This document shows, piece by piece, positions 44,363 to 53,885 of a stretch of DNA of 64,000 bases. The stretch spans positions 1 to 64,000 of the forward strand of contig CAWBOP010000003.1 in NCBI GenBank assembly GCA_963790465.1. The letters run 5' to 3'. The notes under the pieces are model-generated. The model was not told where the DNA came from. It did no database searches and was given only the letters and a program-made list of their open reading frames with translations. Position numbers and translations under genes: made by a program. Source of the DNA: JAIQFR01 sp963790465 (GTDB lineage Bacteria > Acidobacteriota > Polarisedimenticolia > Polarisedimenticolales > JAIQFR01). Every line of letters starts with the position of its first letter. Positions within the stretch are counted from its first letter, which is position 1.

Positions 44363-45361
44363 TCAGAAGGGAAGCAGACCGGCCGCTCGGAGCTGCTCGG
44401 CAACAGGCGCGGTCGCGGGAAAGCTCGGAAGAAGTCCGGCCAGGCGGGCGAGTGTCCTCGGCACCCCGTCGAGATAGTGGCGGCGCCCCAGGACGTGCGC
44501 CTGGAATCCGAACGTGCCGAGCGCCTTGATCATTCGCTGCGCCGCGATCACCGCGAGCCGGTCGTGGAACTCGTCGTGCGACGGCGGATCGGGCAGACCG
44601 CTTCGGAATTCCTCGACGAGACGCCCCACCAGCTCGTCACCCAGCTCGACGTAGGCGTCGTAAACCAGGGACGCGAGATCGTAGCCGAGCGGCCCCCGGC
44701 GGGCATCCTGGATGTCCACCATCGCCAGCGAACCGTCCGTCCGGACCATCAGGTTGCGGCTGTGGTAATCGCGGTGGCACAGCACGGGGCAGGCGCAAGC
44801 TGCTGCACTTTCGGCCAGTCCGTGAAGCGCCGGTGCCAGACCGGGTGGCAGGGATCTCAGTGCCTCGAGGCCAAGCGCGTAATGCTCCAGGAAGAAATCC
44901 ATTTCGAACCGGAAGCGGCCGGCGTCGAGAGCAGGCTCCGAGGCCCGCAGGGAGCGGGAAAGCGCCTCCGTCCCGCGGGTCGCCACGGCCAGCGAGAGAG
45001 TCACGGCGCGGGAGTAAAGCCGATCCCGCGATTCTCCACCGTCCGCCGCACCCTGACGGAGAGCCGCCTCGAGGGTCCGGTGCCCGAGGTCCCCGAGCAC
45101 CAGACAGCCGGCCGCGGGAGCCACGTGCCGGATCCTCGCGACCGGGAGGCCGGCCGCCTCGAAAATCCCGGTCATCCGGATGTCGTCCGTCTCCCCCTCG
45201 AAAGGGGCCCCGTAGTCCATCACGATCCAGGATGAACCCTCCGGGAGATGAATCCTGTGGAATCGGCGGGTCGAGGCGTCGCCCGCGATCGGCTCCACAC
45301 GTGCTCCGGGGAATAGCGATCCGACCAGCGTGGCGATTTCGGGGCGCAACGGCTCGCTCAC
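44363..45361 (-). CDS. amgK: AmgK-like N-acetylmuramate/N-acetylglucosamine anomeric kinase
   Basis: Aminoglycoside-phosphotransferase fold, 332 residues: GDASTRRFHRIHL, the catalytic loop LCHRDYHSRNLMV and the metal-binding AMVDIQDARRGPLGYDLASL. It is joined by ATGA overlap to the MurU-like nucleotidyltransferase. AmgK and MurU together turn MurNAc into UDP-MurNAc, the peptidoglycan-recycling shortcut known from Pseudomonas. Kinase substrate is inferred from that pairing. Confidence 0.82.
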   Translation of the reverse strand: MSEPLRPEIATLVGSLFPGARVEPIAGDASTRRFHRIHLPEGSSWIVMDYGAPFEGETDDIRMTGIFEAAGLPVARIRHVAPAAGCLVLGDLGHRTLEAALRQGAADGGESRDRLYSRAVTLSLAVATRGTEALSRSLRASEPALDAGRFRFEMDFFLEHYALGLEALRSLPPGLAPALHGLAESAAACACPVLCHRDYHSRNLMVRTDGSLAMVDIQDARRGPLGYDLASLVYDAYVELGDELVGRLVEEFRSGLPDPPSHDEFHDRLAVIAAQRMIKALGTFGFQAHVLGRRHYLDGVPRTLARLAGLLPSFPATAPVAEQLRAAGLLPF

Positions 45362-46437
45362 CGCCGCGTCCTTCCGACAGGCCGGACGAGCAGCCCCTCA
45401 CGGCGCTTCGTATCCGGCGGCAGTTCCGCTGGCGGGTCCGTGTCGCCGCAGACAACGGCATCCTCCGCCTCGAAGCCGGCGGGCAGCTCGGCGCCGGGTC
45501 CGACGATCACCCTGCGGAGGCGGCAACCGGGGCCGATCCACGCCTCAGGCAGAATCACCGAGTCCTCGAGCCTCGAACCTTCCCCCACGGCCGCGGCGAA
45601 GCCGACCACCAGCCGACCGTGAACCTCGACGCCGGCATGGAGATCCGCCCCCGCCCCGACGGCGACGATGGCGCCACCCAAGGTCTTCACGGGATCCGTC
45701 TCGAGGATTCCGGAGCGGACGTCAGGCGGTAAATCGAGCAGATGCAGGGAGTTCTCGAGGAAGTCGATCGGGGAGCCGAAGTCGAACCAGTGACCGGTGT
45801 GATCGAACGAAGCGAGCCTCCCCTCGGCGGCAAGGCACCGGTAAACGTCCTTGACGATGTCGCTTGCTCCCGACCCAGGAATCGAGTCGAGGATCTCTTT
45901 CTCGATGAAGTGGAGCCCCGTGAAGAGCCGGCGTCCGGCGACTCGCGCCGGATCGGCCTCAGGCTCGCCGGCGAGGGACAGTACCCGGCCGGTATCATCC
46001 ACTTCGACCACGGAGTATCCCGCGCGCTCCGGCGCGAGGACCAGAGTCGCGGGGCAGCCGCTCGCCCGGTGCGCCGCCGCGGCCCCCGAGAGATCCACGT
46101 CGGAGAGAAAGTCGGCGTTCCGCACGAGTATCGTCCCCGCCCCGCGAAGGAACCGGGCCGCGTGCCGCAATCCGCCGGCCGTCCCCAGGATTCGCGGCTC
46201 GGGAGAAAGGTGGAGGTGTCGCACGCCGACACCCGGCGCCTCGGCGAGCACCTCTTCGAGTCGTCGGGGAAGGTGATGGAGGTTGACCGCGACCGAGGTC
46301 CACCCCTGGAACGCGAGAGACCTGAGGATCTCGAGAATCAGCGGGCGGCCGAGCACGGGCAGGGCCGGCTTGGGGGCGGTGAGCGTCAGCGGAAGCATCC
46401 GTTCGCCGAGGCCGGCGGCCAGAACCATTGCCTTCAA
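45358..46437 (-). CDS. murU: MurU-like sugar-1-phosphate nucleotidyltransferase with beta-helix extension
   Basis: The nucleotidyltransferase signature is MVLAAGLGERMLPLTLTAPK and LPVLGRPLILEIL. DADF-type ILVRNADFLSDVDLSGA and SFDHTGHWFDFGSPIDFL follow. Residues about 250-345 add hexapeptide repeats (GAIVAVGAGADLHAGVEVHG, then VGFAAAVGEGSRLEDSVILP), which the short Pseudomonas MurU lacks. Such an extension is common in GlmU-like or GDP-mannose enzymes. It overlaps amgK by ATGA, which supports the recycling role. Confidence 0.78.
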   Translation of the reverse strand: MKAMVLAAGLGERMLPLTLTAPKPALPVLGRPLILEILRSLAFQGWTSVAVNLHHLPRRLEEVLAEAPGVGVRHLHLSPEPRILGTAGGLRHAARFLRGAGTILVRNADFLSDVDLSGAAAAHRASGCPATLVLAPERAGYSVVEVDDTGRVLSLAGEPEADPARVAGRRLFTGLHFIEKEILDSIPGSGASDIVKDVYRCLAAEGRLASFDHTGHWFDFGSPIDFLENSLHLLDLPPDVRSGILETDPVKTLGGAIVAVGAGADLHAGVEVHGRLVVGFAAAVGEGSRLEDSVILPEAWIGPGCRLRRVIVGPGAELPAGFEAEDAVVCGDTDPPAELPPDTKRREGLLVRPVGRTRR

Positions 46438-47009
46438 GGCCGTCCGCCCCTCTCCTCGAACACGAGGTCTCCGGGCGCGACGCCGAGAGAGGCGGCGCGC
46501 TCTTCCTGAAGCTGCCGGTAGGTCGACAGAATGTAACGCGACATCGGGAAACCAAGCAGGGCGGCGACCTTGTCGATCGCGGCCGGTTCTCCCTCGAGCT
46601 CAACGAAGCAACCGAGCGGCGTCTCGTCGAGCGCGATGTCGAGCCCTTCCAGGGAATAGGCCGTCCGGTACTTCTGGTAGCGGTATCGCGGCACGAAGCC
46701 GAGCCCCTCGAGAATCCGTTCCATCGTCTCCGGGTGCTCGATCGGCATCTCGTGTTCGACGCGGACCTTGTGCCGGTGCTCGCCCGGCACCGGTGCCTTG
46801 AACGTGAGAACCGAACGTCCCCCCGCACGCCGGAGCCTCAGCAGGCGCCCCGAGGCGCGCAGCGGATCGCCGGGAAAGTCGTGAAGGACGTTGTCCTCGA
46901 ACTCCCGGTCCCGCGTCTTACGCGCGCCGACGGCCAGGAGGCGCGTCTGGGCCTCGGCGGCCGACGCGAACGGGAGCTTGATCTCGGTTTCCCTGCCGGA
47001 GGGATCCAT
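46434..47009 (-). CDS. CYTH domain protein (class IV adenylate cyclase / triphosphatase family)
   Basis: 191 residues with the ExExK hallmark ETEIKL (Glu7, Glu9, Lys11), then basic strands (GRLLRLRRAGGRSVLTFKAP, then HRHKVRVEHEM), and VELEGEPAAIDKVAALLGF. CYTH tunnels bind triphosphates; members act as adenylate cyclase or thiamine/inorganic triphosphatases. ATG 47009 heads the murU-amgK operon with ATGA overlaps. Substrate cannot be set from sequence. Confidence 0.82.
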   Translation of the reverse strand: MDPSGRETEIKLPFASAAEAQTRLLAVGARKTRDREFEDNVLHDFPGDPLRASGRLLRLRRAGGRSVLTFKAPVPGEHRHKVRVEHEMPIEHPETMERILEGLGFVPRYRYQKYRTAYSLEGLDIALDETPLGCFVELEGEPAAIDKVAALLGFPMSRYILSTYRQLQEERAASLGVAPGDLVFEERGGRP

Positions 47010-47153
47010 CGCGACGCATGATACCACCGCCGCCGGGCAATTTCCGGGGCGCGCGAGGCGGCGCAGGTTGACAGCCGCCGCGCGGAAGTGCACGGTGGTC
47101 CGCCGGATTCGTGCCCGCGCGATTTCGCGTGGCGCCGTGAGCGGGAGCGCATC

Positions 47154-48713
47154 GTGGACGCCTGGACGGCCAGCCACTGGAGACTGCCGGTCATCTCCGG
47201 GGTGGCGCTGGCGGCTTGTTACTACCTCGTTCCTCTGCCGCTCCCGAATTTCGTCGCGTTCATCCCCATGCTCTTGTGGCTGGATGAGAATCGAGGCCGG
47301 CCTCGCAGGGAGCGGCTGCGCGCCACGTTTCTCTTCGGCATGGTGGCGTACCTCCTGATCCTGGCATTCATGCGGGCGATGCTGGAGTACTCGTGGTTCG
47401 GCGCGGTCCTCTACGTCGCCCTGACGATCGTGTTCGCGGCGTACGCCATGCTGGCACTGACGCTGGCCTCGTGGTTGCGCCACTCCGCGGGATGGCCGTG
47501 GGCGTTGACGCTGCCGCTCGCGTGGATTTCTCTCGAATGGGAGCGGAACTTCACCGACGTTCGCATGACCGCGGACCACATGGCGCACACGCTCGCCGGC
47601 TACCCTTTTCTGGTCCAGTTCTCGGATCTCACCGGGCCTTACGGGGTCGGCGCGTTCATGCTCGCCTCGAACGCGCTGCTCTACGAAGCCTGGCGCGGCC
47701 GGGGGCGGCCGGCGGGGCGCCGGGCCGCGCTGGTCCTTTCCGGGATCGTCGCCGCGGTGCTCCTCTACGACACCTGGGCGTGGACCCACCCGCCGCAGCC
47801 GAGCCGGACGGTTCGAGTCGGCATCGTCCAGCCGAACATCCCCCTCGACCTCAAGCACGGCTTGAAGACGCAGGCCGAGCAGTGGGAGATCCTGGCGTCC
47901 CTGAGCCGCGAGGCTTCGAGGGGCGGCGCCGAGATCGTGATCTGGCCCGAGACCGCGAGCCCGTGGGAGTTGCGGCACTGGCTCGACCGGCCCCGGACCC
48001 TGGCGATGCCGGAATTGCAGGCGCTCGCCGCCGAGACGCGCGCCACATACGTGGCGGGGGTGGAGTACTTCAGGGTTCGCGATCCGCAGCATCGGGAGTT
48101 CTTCAACGCCGCGCTGCTGGTGCATCCCGACGGAAAGATCGACCCGGAGTGGAGCGCGAAGATCTACCTCGTGCCGTTCGTCGAGGGGATTCCGTTCGAG
48201 CCTTTGCTCGGTCCGGTCCTGGCGGGGCGCGACGGCGAGATGCGGTGGCTCTCGGGGGGGTTCACGCGCGGCCCGAAAATCAACCCGCTTCCCGCCGGCC
48301 CGGCGCGGGTCGGCACGCTGATCTGCTACGAGGAGTTTTACTTCGACCTGGCTCGACGGCTCCGGAACGCCGGGTCCGATTTCGTCGCGGTGATGACCAA
48401 TGACGCCTGGTTCGGCCGGACCTATTTCCAGCGCTTCCAGGCGGATACGGTTCGGCTGCGGGCGATCGAGAACCGGTGCGCGTTCGTGCGCGTGGCGAAC
48501 ACCGGGATCTCGGGATTCGTGGATCCACTCGGGCGGTATCGCGGGCGGACCGGGCTCGAGGTTGCCGCCACCGAGGTGGACGACGTGCCGATCGTCCCCG
48601 GACGGTCGGTGTACGGGAGGATCGGAGACGTGATCGCATGGTTCGCCCTTGCGGGCCTCGGAGCGGGGGTGTGGGCCGCGGTGCGGGCGGATCGCCGGCC
48701 GGAGAGCCGGTAG
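47154..48713 (+). CDS. lnt: Apolipoprotein N-acyltransferase
   Basis: Adds the third acyl chain to lipoproteins in the inner membrane. About eight hydrophobic helices, then a nitrilase domain of 270 residues with the triad Glu266 (VIWPETASPWE), Lys336 (SAKIYLVPFVEGIPF) and Cys391 (TLICYEEFY). GTG 47154 (MDAWTASHWRLPVI) has GGGAG seven bases upstream; an upstream ATG at 47088 is less likely. Length 519 matches the family. Confirms a diderm with triacylated lipoproteins. Confidence 0.92.
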   Translation: MDAWTASHWRLPVISGVALAACYYLVPLPLPNFVAFIPMLLWLDENRGRPRRERLRATFLFGMVAYLLILAFMRAMLEYSWFGAVLYVALTIVFAAYAMLALTLASWLRHSAGWPWALTLPLAWISLEWERNFTDVRMTADHMAHTLAGYPFLVQFSDLTGPYGVGAFMLASNALLYEAWRGRGRPAGRRAALVLSGIVAAVLLYDTWAWTHPPQPSRTVRVGIVQPNIPLDLKHGLKTQAEQWEILASLSREASRGGAEIVIWPETASPWELRHWLDRPRTLAMPELQALAAETRATYVAGVEYFRVRDPQHREFFNAALLVHPDGKIDPEWSAKIYLVPFVEGIPFEPLLGPVLAGRDGEMRWLSGGFTRGPKINPLPAGPARVGTLICYEEFYFDLARRLRNAGSDFVAVMTNDAWFGRTYFQRFQADTVRLRAIENRCAFVRVANTGISGFVDPLGRYRGRTGLEVAATEVDDVPIVPGRSVYGRIGDVIAWFALAGLGAGVWAAVRADRRPESR

Positions 48714-48722
48714 GAGGTTGCG

Positions 48723-49472
48723 ATGATCTGGTCGATGACCGATCTCACGTGGGAGGCTTTTCGGGACCGCGTCCCTTCTCAGGTCGACGCGGTGATCGTC
48801 CCGATCGGTACCGTCGAGGCTCACGGGGGGGGCCCGCTGGGAACCGACATCCTCATCCCGGCGGCGCTCGCCGCCGAGCTCGCGCCGGGCCTCCCAGCGC
48901 TCGTGGCTCCCGCCGTGCCGTACGGCGTCACCCACGCGCTCCTTCCGTACCCGGGATCGACGACGGTGTCGTCCGCCACGTTCGCCGCGTACCTCTACGA
49001 GGCCGCCGCGGGGCTCGCGGACGCCGGCTTTCGCCGGATCGTTCTCCTGAACGGCCACGGCGGGCAAAGCCGGGAGGTGGCACAGGTGGTCGCCCGGCTG
49101 TGGGCGGAGAAACGGGTGTTCTCGATGGCGGTGGAGTGGTGGGAACTGATCCGGGACGCAACCGGGGAGATTTACGGCGAGATCGTTTCGGGGCACGCCG
49201 GCGTCGAGGAGACCGCGATGGTGCTCTCGATCTCCCCGGGCCTCGTGGACGCGGGGCGCGCCGCCGCGATCCGGCGTTGTCCCGTGCGCGACGGAGTGAA
49301 GGCGCGCCCGTTCCCCGCCAGCATCATTCTCGAGCGGCCCGAGAAGGACGGGGAGGGCGCCCCGGTCCTCGACCCCGCGAAGGCGGCGGCCTTCCACCGC
49401 CGAGTCACCGGCGCCGTCGAGGCGGCGATTCGCGAGGTGTTCGAAGGGTGGGAGGAGCTGCGGAAACATTGA
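48723..49472 (+). CDS. Creatininase family amidohydrolase
   Basis: 249 residues with the metal-binding motifs VPIGTVEAHGGGPLGTDILI, VLLNGHGGQSREVAQVVARL and SGHAGVEETAMVL, the creatininase (creatinine amidohydrolase/MftE-like) fold. ATG 48723 follows AGGAGG at four bases, nine bases after lnt, so co-transcription is likely. The reaction of this member is unknown. Confidence 0.82.
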   Translation: MIWSMTDLTWEAFRDRVPSQVDAVIVPIGTVEAHGGGPLGTDILIPAALAAELAPGLPALVAPAVPYGVTHALLPYPGSTTVSSATFAAYLYEAAAGLADAGFRRIVLLNGHGGQSREVAQVVARLWAEKRVFSMAVEWWELIRDATGEIYGEIVSGHAGVEETAMVLSISPGLVDAGRAAAIRRCPVRDGVKARPFPASIILERPEKDGEGAPVLDPAKAAAFHRRVTGAVEAAIREVFEGWEELRKH

Positions 49473-49514
49473 AAGGAGCGCGAGGGGAGGCTCTCGCCGG
49501 CGATCGCTGCGAAG

Positions 49515-50498
49515 TCAGTTGATCGAGGAGGCCTCGCCGGCGTCCACGACGACCTGGTCCTTCCCCTGCGCTTTCGCTCGATAGAGAGCGCGGTCCGCGG
49601 CGTCCACCAACTCGTCGACCCCCGAGATGCCGGCGTGGGACGGGAAGGTGGCGACTCCCGCGGAGACCGTGAGCCGCATCGGGCTCTCCTCGGACAGGAA
49701 AACGAACTCACGCACCGCGACGCGAATGCGTTCGGCGACGCGCGCGGCCATGGCGCCCCAGGTGTGCGGCAGGACCATGACGAACTCCTCGCCCCCCCAG
49801 CGCGCCGCGAGATCGGTCGCGCGGGCGCCGCCGGCGACGAGGGTGGCGAACTGCTGCAGCCCGACGTCGCCGGCCGCATGGCCCACGGTGTCGTTCAGCC
49901 GCTTGAAATCGTCCAGGTCGAACATCACGAGCGAGAGCGGCGTCCCGTACCGCTGCGCGCGGAGCCACTCCTCGATGAGCCGGCGCTGGAAATGCCGGAA
50001 GGTGTACAGACCGGTCTTGTCGTCCACGGCCAGCTGTTCGTGCAGCTGGTCGCACCTCGCCGTCAACTCGCGGTTGGCGTTCTCGAGGGTCACGTACTGT
50101 TCGCGTTTTCCGAGCATGGCGCGAATGCGCACGTCCACTTCCTCGAACGCGAACGGCTTGACCACGTAGTCGTCCACCCCCGCCCCGAACGCCTCGACCT
50201 TGTCCTCGACGCTCCTGGACGCCGACAGCAGAATGATCGGAATGCCGTGGGTGGCGACGTCCGACTTGAGCGCGCGGGCGACCTGGTGGCCGTCGAGTCC
50301 CGGCATCCTGAGATCGAGAAGGATGATGTCGGGTTGCTCGCGCCGCGCAACCGCGAGCCCCTCCTCGCCGTCCGGCGCATCGAGAATGTCGTAAGGCAGA
50401 CCGCGAAACCAGGTACACAGGAGCCGCGCCGTCTCGGGATCGTCGTCCACCACCAGGATCCTGGCGCAGGCTCCGATCGGCGTCGTGCGTGCGACCAT
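49515..50498 (-). CDS. Response regulator with GGDEF diguanylate cyclase domain
   Basis: 327 residues: a receiver domain (ILVVDDDPETARLLCTWF, phospho-acceptor Asp in IILLDLRMPGLDG, Lys in VVKPFAF), a short coiled linker (VTLENANRELTARCDQLHEQ) and a GGDEF domain with active-site RWGGEEFVMVL. It makes cyclic-di-GMP on phosphorylation. It starts 6 bases after the ftsZ stop, so it is probably read from the division operon. This is similar to PleD-type enzymes with one receiver. Confidence 0.9.
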   Translation of the reverse strand: MVARTTPIGACARILVVDDDPETARLLCTWFRGLPYDILDAPDGEEGLAVARREQPDIILLDLRMPGLDGHQVARALKSDVATHGIPIILLSASRSVEDKVEAFGAGVDDYVVKPFAFEEVDVRIRAMLGKREQYVTLENANRELTARCDQLHEQLAVDDKTGLYTFRHFQRRLIEEWLRAQRYGTPLSLVMFDLDDFKRLNDTVGHAAGDVGLQQFATLVAGGARATDLAARWGGEEFVMVLPHTWGAMAARVAERIRVAVREFVFLSEESPMRLTVSAGVATFPSHAGISGVDELVDAADRALYRAKAQGKDQVVVDAGEASSIN

Positions 50499-50504
50499 TT
50501 CGGG

Positions 50505-51734
50505 TCAATCCATCTGTTTCCGCAGAAACGCTGGGACATCCAGATCGTCCTTCGTGATGCTCAGGTTCGGGGTCCACCCCTCGTCGGTCGTGTCGAACTC
50601 CAACCTCTCCGAGTTCCCGTGGCGGAGGAAACGATCCGGGTGTCGCACCGGCGCCGCCTGAACTTCCGCGGCGGTCGCGCCGGAGCGGGCAGGCGTGCGG
50701 GGGATTCCGGACAGGGCGGCGAGCGCCCGGTGCTCGTCCCGGACGAAACCGGTGGCGATCACCGTCACCTTGACGCTTCCCTTCATCCCGCGGTCGATCA
50801 CCGTCCCGAAAATGATGTTGGCGTCGGGGTCGGCCGCCTCGTGGATGATGCCGGCCGCCTCGGACACCTCGTGGAGCGTCATGTCCTCGCCGCCGGTGAT
50901 GTTGATGAGCACCCCGCGGGCACCGTGAATGGAGGCGTCCTCGAGGAGCGGGGAGGAAATAGCGCGTTGCGCCGCCTCCACCGCCCGGTGTTCTCCCTCC
51001 GCGACGCCGGTCCCCATCAACGCCATCCCCATCCCCGACATGATAGTCTTCACGTCCGCGAAGTCCAGGTTGATCTCCCCGGGGACGGTGATCAGGTCGG
51101 AGATTCCCTGAACGGCCTGGCGGAGAATGTCGTCCGCCATCAGAAACGCCTCGGCCAGCGGGGTTCCCTTCTCGACGGTGTGGAGCAGCTTGTCGTTGGG
51201 GATGGTGATCACCGTGTCCACCACCTGCCGCAGCGCGGCGAGCCCCTCCTCGGCCTGCGCTTTTCGCCGCCGTCCCTCGAAGTCGAACGGCTTGGTGACC
51301 ACCGCCACCACGAGCGCTCCCATTTCCCGCGCCAGGTTCGCGATGATCGGCGAGGCGCCCGTGCCGGTGCCGCCGCCGAGCCCCGCGGTCACGAACACCA
51401 TGTCCGCCCCGCCGAGCAGCTCCAGCACCTTGTCGGTGTCCTCGAGCGCGGCGCTGCGCCCGACCTCCGGGTTCGAGCCGGCGCCGAGCCCCTTCGTCAG
51501 CTTCGAGCCCAGCTGGAGCTTCACCGACGAGCGGTTGTTCTTGAGAGCCTGGCAATCGGTGTTGGCCGCGATGAAACCGACTCCCGCGACGCTGGCGGCG
51601 ATCATCCGGTTGACCGCGTTGCCGCCGCCGCCGCCCACGCCGATGACCTTGATGTTCGCGACCGCCGCGTGGGAGTCGTCGAACGTCAGTTGAAGCGGCC
51701 TGCTCCGGCGGTTCTCATCGTCCATCGTGATCAT
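50505..51734 (-). CDS. ftsZ: Cell division GTPase FtsZ
   Basis: 409 residues: tubulin signature AGLGGGTGTGASPIIAN, N-terminal NIKVIGVGGGGGNAVNRM, T7 loop-type LITVPGEINLDFADVKTIMS, and the conserved C-terminal peptide DLDVPAFLRKQMD that binds FtsA. Start ATG 51734, with ATG 51725 nearby. It is 57 bases downstream of ftsA. Confidence 0.97.
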   Translation of the reverse strand: MITMDDENRRSRPLQLTFDDSHAAVANIKVIGVGGGGGNAVNRMIAASVAGVGFIAANTDCQALKNNRSSVKLQLGSKLTKGLGAGSNPEVGRSAALEDTDKVLELLGGADMVFVTAGLGGGTGTGASPIIANLAREMGALVVAVVTKPFDFEGRRRKAQAEEGLAALRQVVDTVITIPNDKLLHTVEKGTPLAEAFLMADDILRQAVQGISDLITVPGEINLDFADVKTIMSGMGMALMGTGVAEGEHRAVEAAQRAISSPLLEDASIHGARGVLINITGGEDMTLHEVSEAAGIIHEAADPDANIIFGTVIDRGMKGSVKVTVIATGFVRDEHRALAALSGIPRTPARSGATAAEVQAAPVRHPDRFLRHGNSERLEFDTTDEGWTPNLSITKDDLDVPAFLRKQMD

Positions 51735-51791
51735 CTTTGGTCTTCTCCCCCATGTTCTTCATGCGGTGTGCGTCCCGCGTTATCGTCATCG

Positions 51792-53033
51792 TCAGAACGT
51801 CGCCCGGACCCAGGCCTTCATCCGGCCCCCCATCTTTCCCAGAAAACCGCCGGAAAGAGGCAGCGAGGAGCGTAGCCTCCCGTTGCGATGGCGCGCGCCG
51901 TAGAGGGCGAGGCCGACCGCCGTGAGATACTGCGGGCCGCACGGGGGCTCCCCGAGCCCTTCGACCCCCCCCACCTGCCCGAGCCGAACCGGAAGATCGA
52001 ACACCTGCTCGGCGACCTCGGCGACGCCGGGCAACAGGCTGCCTCCCCCGGTGAGCACCAGCCCCGCGTTCAACATCCTCTCGAAGCCCGCCCGCACGAT
52101 CTCCTCTCGGAGTAGGGAGAAGATCTCCTCGGCGCGCGGCTCCAGGATCGCGGCCATCACTTGCCGCTGCAGCAGCCGCGGCTTCCGCTCGCCGATGGAC
52201 GCGACCTCGATCGCGTCGTTGTCCTCCACCATCGCCGCCAGCGCGCAGCCGTGCTCGATCTTCAGCCGCTCCGCTTCCGGGATCGGCGCACGAAGGCCGA
52301 CCGCCAGGTCGTTCGTGAAGTGCCCTCCCCCGACGGGAAGCACGGCGGTGTGCCAGATCGAGCCACGCTCGAACAGCGCCAGGTCCGTGGTCCCTCCCCC
52401 CACGTCGATCAGGGCGACCCCCAGCTCCTTCTCGTCTTGGCTCAGCGCCGACTCGGCCGCGGCGAGCGATTCGAGCACCGTGTCGCGCACCTCGATTCCC
52501 GCCCGGTTCACGCAGGTGACCAGGTTCTGGACCGACATGGTCGACGCGGTGACGATGTGGACGTTCGCTTCGAGGCGCGCTCCGGTGAGTCCGACCGGCG
52601 ACGCGATCCCCCCCTGGTTGTCCAGCACGAACTCCTGCGGGAGCACGTGGAGGATCTCGCGGTCCTGCGGGATACTGACGGCGCGCGCGGCGTCGAGCAC
52701 CCGCTTCATGTCTTCCTTGGAGACGGTGCGGTCCTTGCCCGAGACCGCCACGACGCCGCGGCTGTTGAAGCTGCGGATGTGGGCGCCGGCGACCCCCACG
52801 GTGGCCCACTCGACGCTCAGACCGGCCATGACTTCCGCCTGTTCCACCGCCGCCTTGATCGCTTCGGCGGTGGAGTCGAGGTGCACCACCACCCCTTTTC
52901 GAAGACCGCGGGACGGCGCCTCCCCGAGGCCGACCGCCTCCACGGTTCCCTGTTCCTTCATCTCGGCGACGACGCACGAGATCCGGGTCGTTCCGATGTC
53001 CAGCCCCACCACGTAGCGTTCGTTCCTGGCCAT
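51792..53033 (-). CDS. ftsA: Cell division protein FtsA
   Basis: 413 residues, actin fold: YVVGLDIGTTRISCVVAEMK (phosphate 1), LGVALIDVGGGTTDLALFER (phosphate 2) and AGLVLTGGGSLLPGVAEVAE (adenosine). The C-terminal SGGFLGKMGGRMKAWVRATF is an amphipathic membrane-targeting helix. The ATG abuts the ftsQ stop. It links the Z ring to the membrane. Confidence 0.96.
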   Translation of the reverse strand: MARNERYVVGLDIGTTRISCVVAEMKEQGTVEAVGLGEAPSRGLRKGVVVHLDSTAEAIKAAVEQAEVMAGLSVEWATVGVAGAHIRSFNSRGVVAVSGKDRTVSKEDMKRVLDAARAVSIPQDREILHVLPQEFVLDNQGGIASPVGLTGARLEANVHIVTASTMSVQNLVTCVNRAGIEVRDTVLESLAAAESALSQDEKELGVALIDVGGGTTDLALFERGSIWHTAVLPVGGGHFTNDLAVGLRAPIPEAERLKIEHGCALAAMVEDNDAIEVASIGERKPRLLQRQVMAAILEPRAEEIFSLLREEIVRAGFERMLNAGLVLTGGGSLLPGVAEVAEQVFDLPVRLGQVGGVEGLGEPPCGPQYLTAVGLALYGARHRNGRLRSSLPLSGGFLGKMGGRMKAWVRATF

Positions 53034-53885
53034 TCAGTTGATCTCCGATGAGGAAACGTCCGAGGCCGGAAGGATCGAGATCCGGCGGTTCCAGCGCAGG
53101 TCGACGCAGGCCGCCGGCCCCAAGCGCCTCTCGATCTCCGGCCGCAGGGCGAGGTAGTCGTTCAGGTTCCGATCGACGCGTTCCGCGTCGAGAAGAATTC
53201 GAGGTCCCGGCTTCCGGGGCACGACGGCGATCCGGCCGGCCTGGGAGAGATCGAGCTCCGAGACCTCGGTCTCCCACGACGCACTCGCGGCGCGAATCGT
53301 CGCGATCGCCCTCGCACCCAGGGCCAGAGCGTCGGTGAGATCGGTGCCGTCAAGCCGGTCGAGTCCGGTGAGCACCGGCTGGTCCAGCGAGAATCCGGGG
53401 CCGACGGGACCCATGACGAACCCGCGCTCGTCCACGACGTGGACGAGGCCGCGGATCACCGCCAGCGCCGCCGGTGAGCGCTCCGCCACGACGACACGGA
53501 GCGTGTGGGGGAGGATTCGTTTCACCGCCGCTTCCCTGACCCACGGGTCGGAGGCGGCTCGCGCGGCGACCGCGTCCAGGTCCAGCGCGAGGAGGTTCCT
53601 GCCGAGCAACGGCGCGAGGGACGCGCGGATCGCCCCGGGCGAAGTCCGGGCCGCTCCCTCCACCTCGATCGTCGTCAGGGCGAGGCCGGACGTCGTGGTG
53701 AGATGCAGCACGGCCTGCCAGCCGGAGTAAGCGAGCAGCGCCGCCACCACGAGGTTCACCGCGACGACGCCGGTCCAGCGAAGGATCGTCCGGGTCCGGC
53801 GCGCCTTGCGGACCTCGCGGTTCACCCGGCGCCGCCAGTAGCGGCGGTCGGGCTCCGCGATCGGTCCGCCCTGTTCGAGGGTCAC
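53034..53885 (-). CDS. ftsQ: Cell division protein FtsQ
   Basis: GTG 53885 overlaps the murC stop. 283 residues: a basic cytoplasmic N-terminus, one membrane helix (WTGVVAVNLVVAALLAYSGW), a POTRA domain (LTTIEVEGAARTSPGAIRAS, then NLLALDLDAVAARAASDPWV) and the FtsQ beta domain ending in LRWNRRISI. It recruits FtsL/FtsB and controls septal synthesis. Confidence 0.9.
   Translation of the reverse strand: MTLEQGGPIAEPDRRYWRRRVNREVRKARRTRTILRWTGVVAVNLVVAALLAYSGWQAVLHLTTTSGLALTTIEVEGAARTSPGAIRASLAPLLGRNLLALDLDAVAARAASDPWVREAAVKRILPHTLRVVVAERSPAALAVIRGLVHVVDERGFVMGPVGPGFSLDQPVLTGLDRLDGTDLTDALALGARAIATIRAASASWETEVSELDLSQAGRIAVVPRKPGPRILLDAERVDRNLNDYLALRPEIERRLGPAACVDLRWNRRISILPASDVSSSEIN

Noticed and set aside
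47069..47074. TTGACA upstream of lnt as a promoter
   Set aside because: No -10-like hexamer at 16-18 bases; the surroundings are GC-rich.
46434..49469. Minus-strand open frame of 1011 residues opposite lnt and the creatininase gene
   Set aside because: Only its last 191 residues (CYTH) look like protein; the rest is Arg/Pro/Gly-rich antisense of lnt, typical of high-GC DNA.
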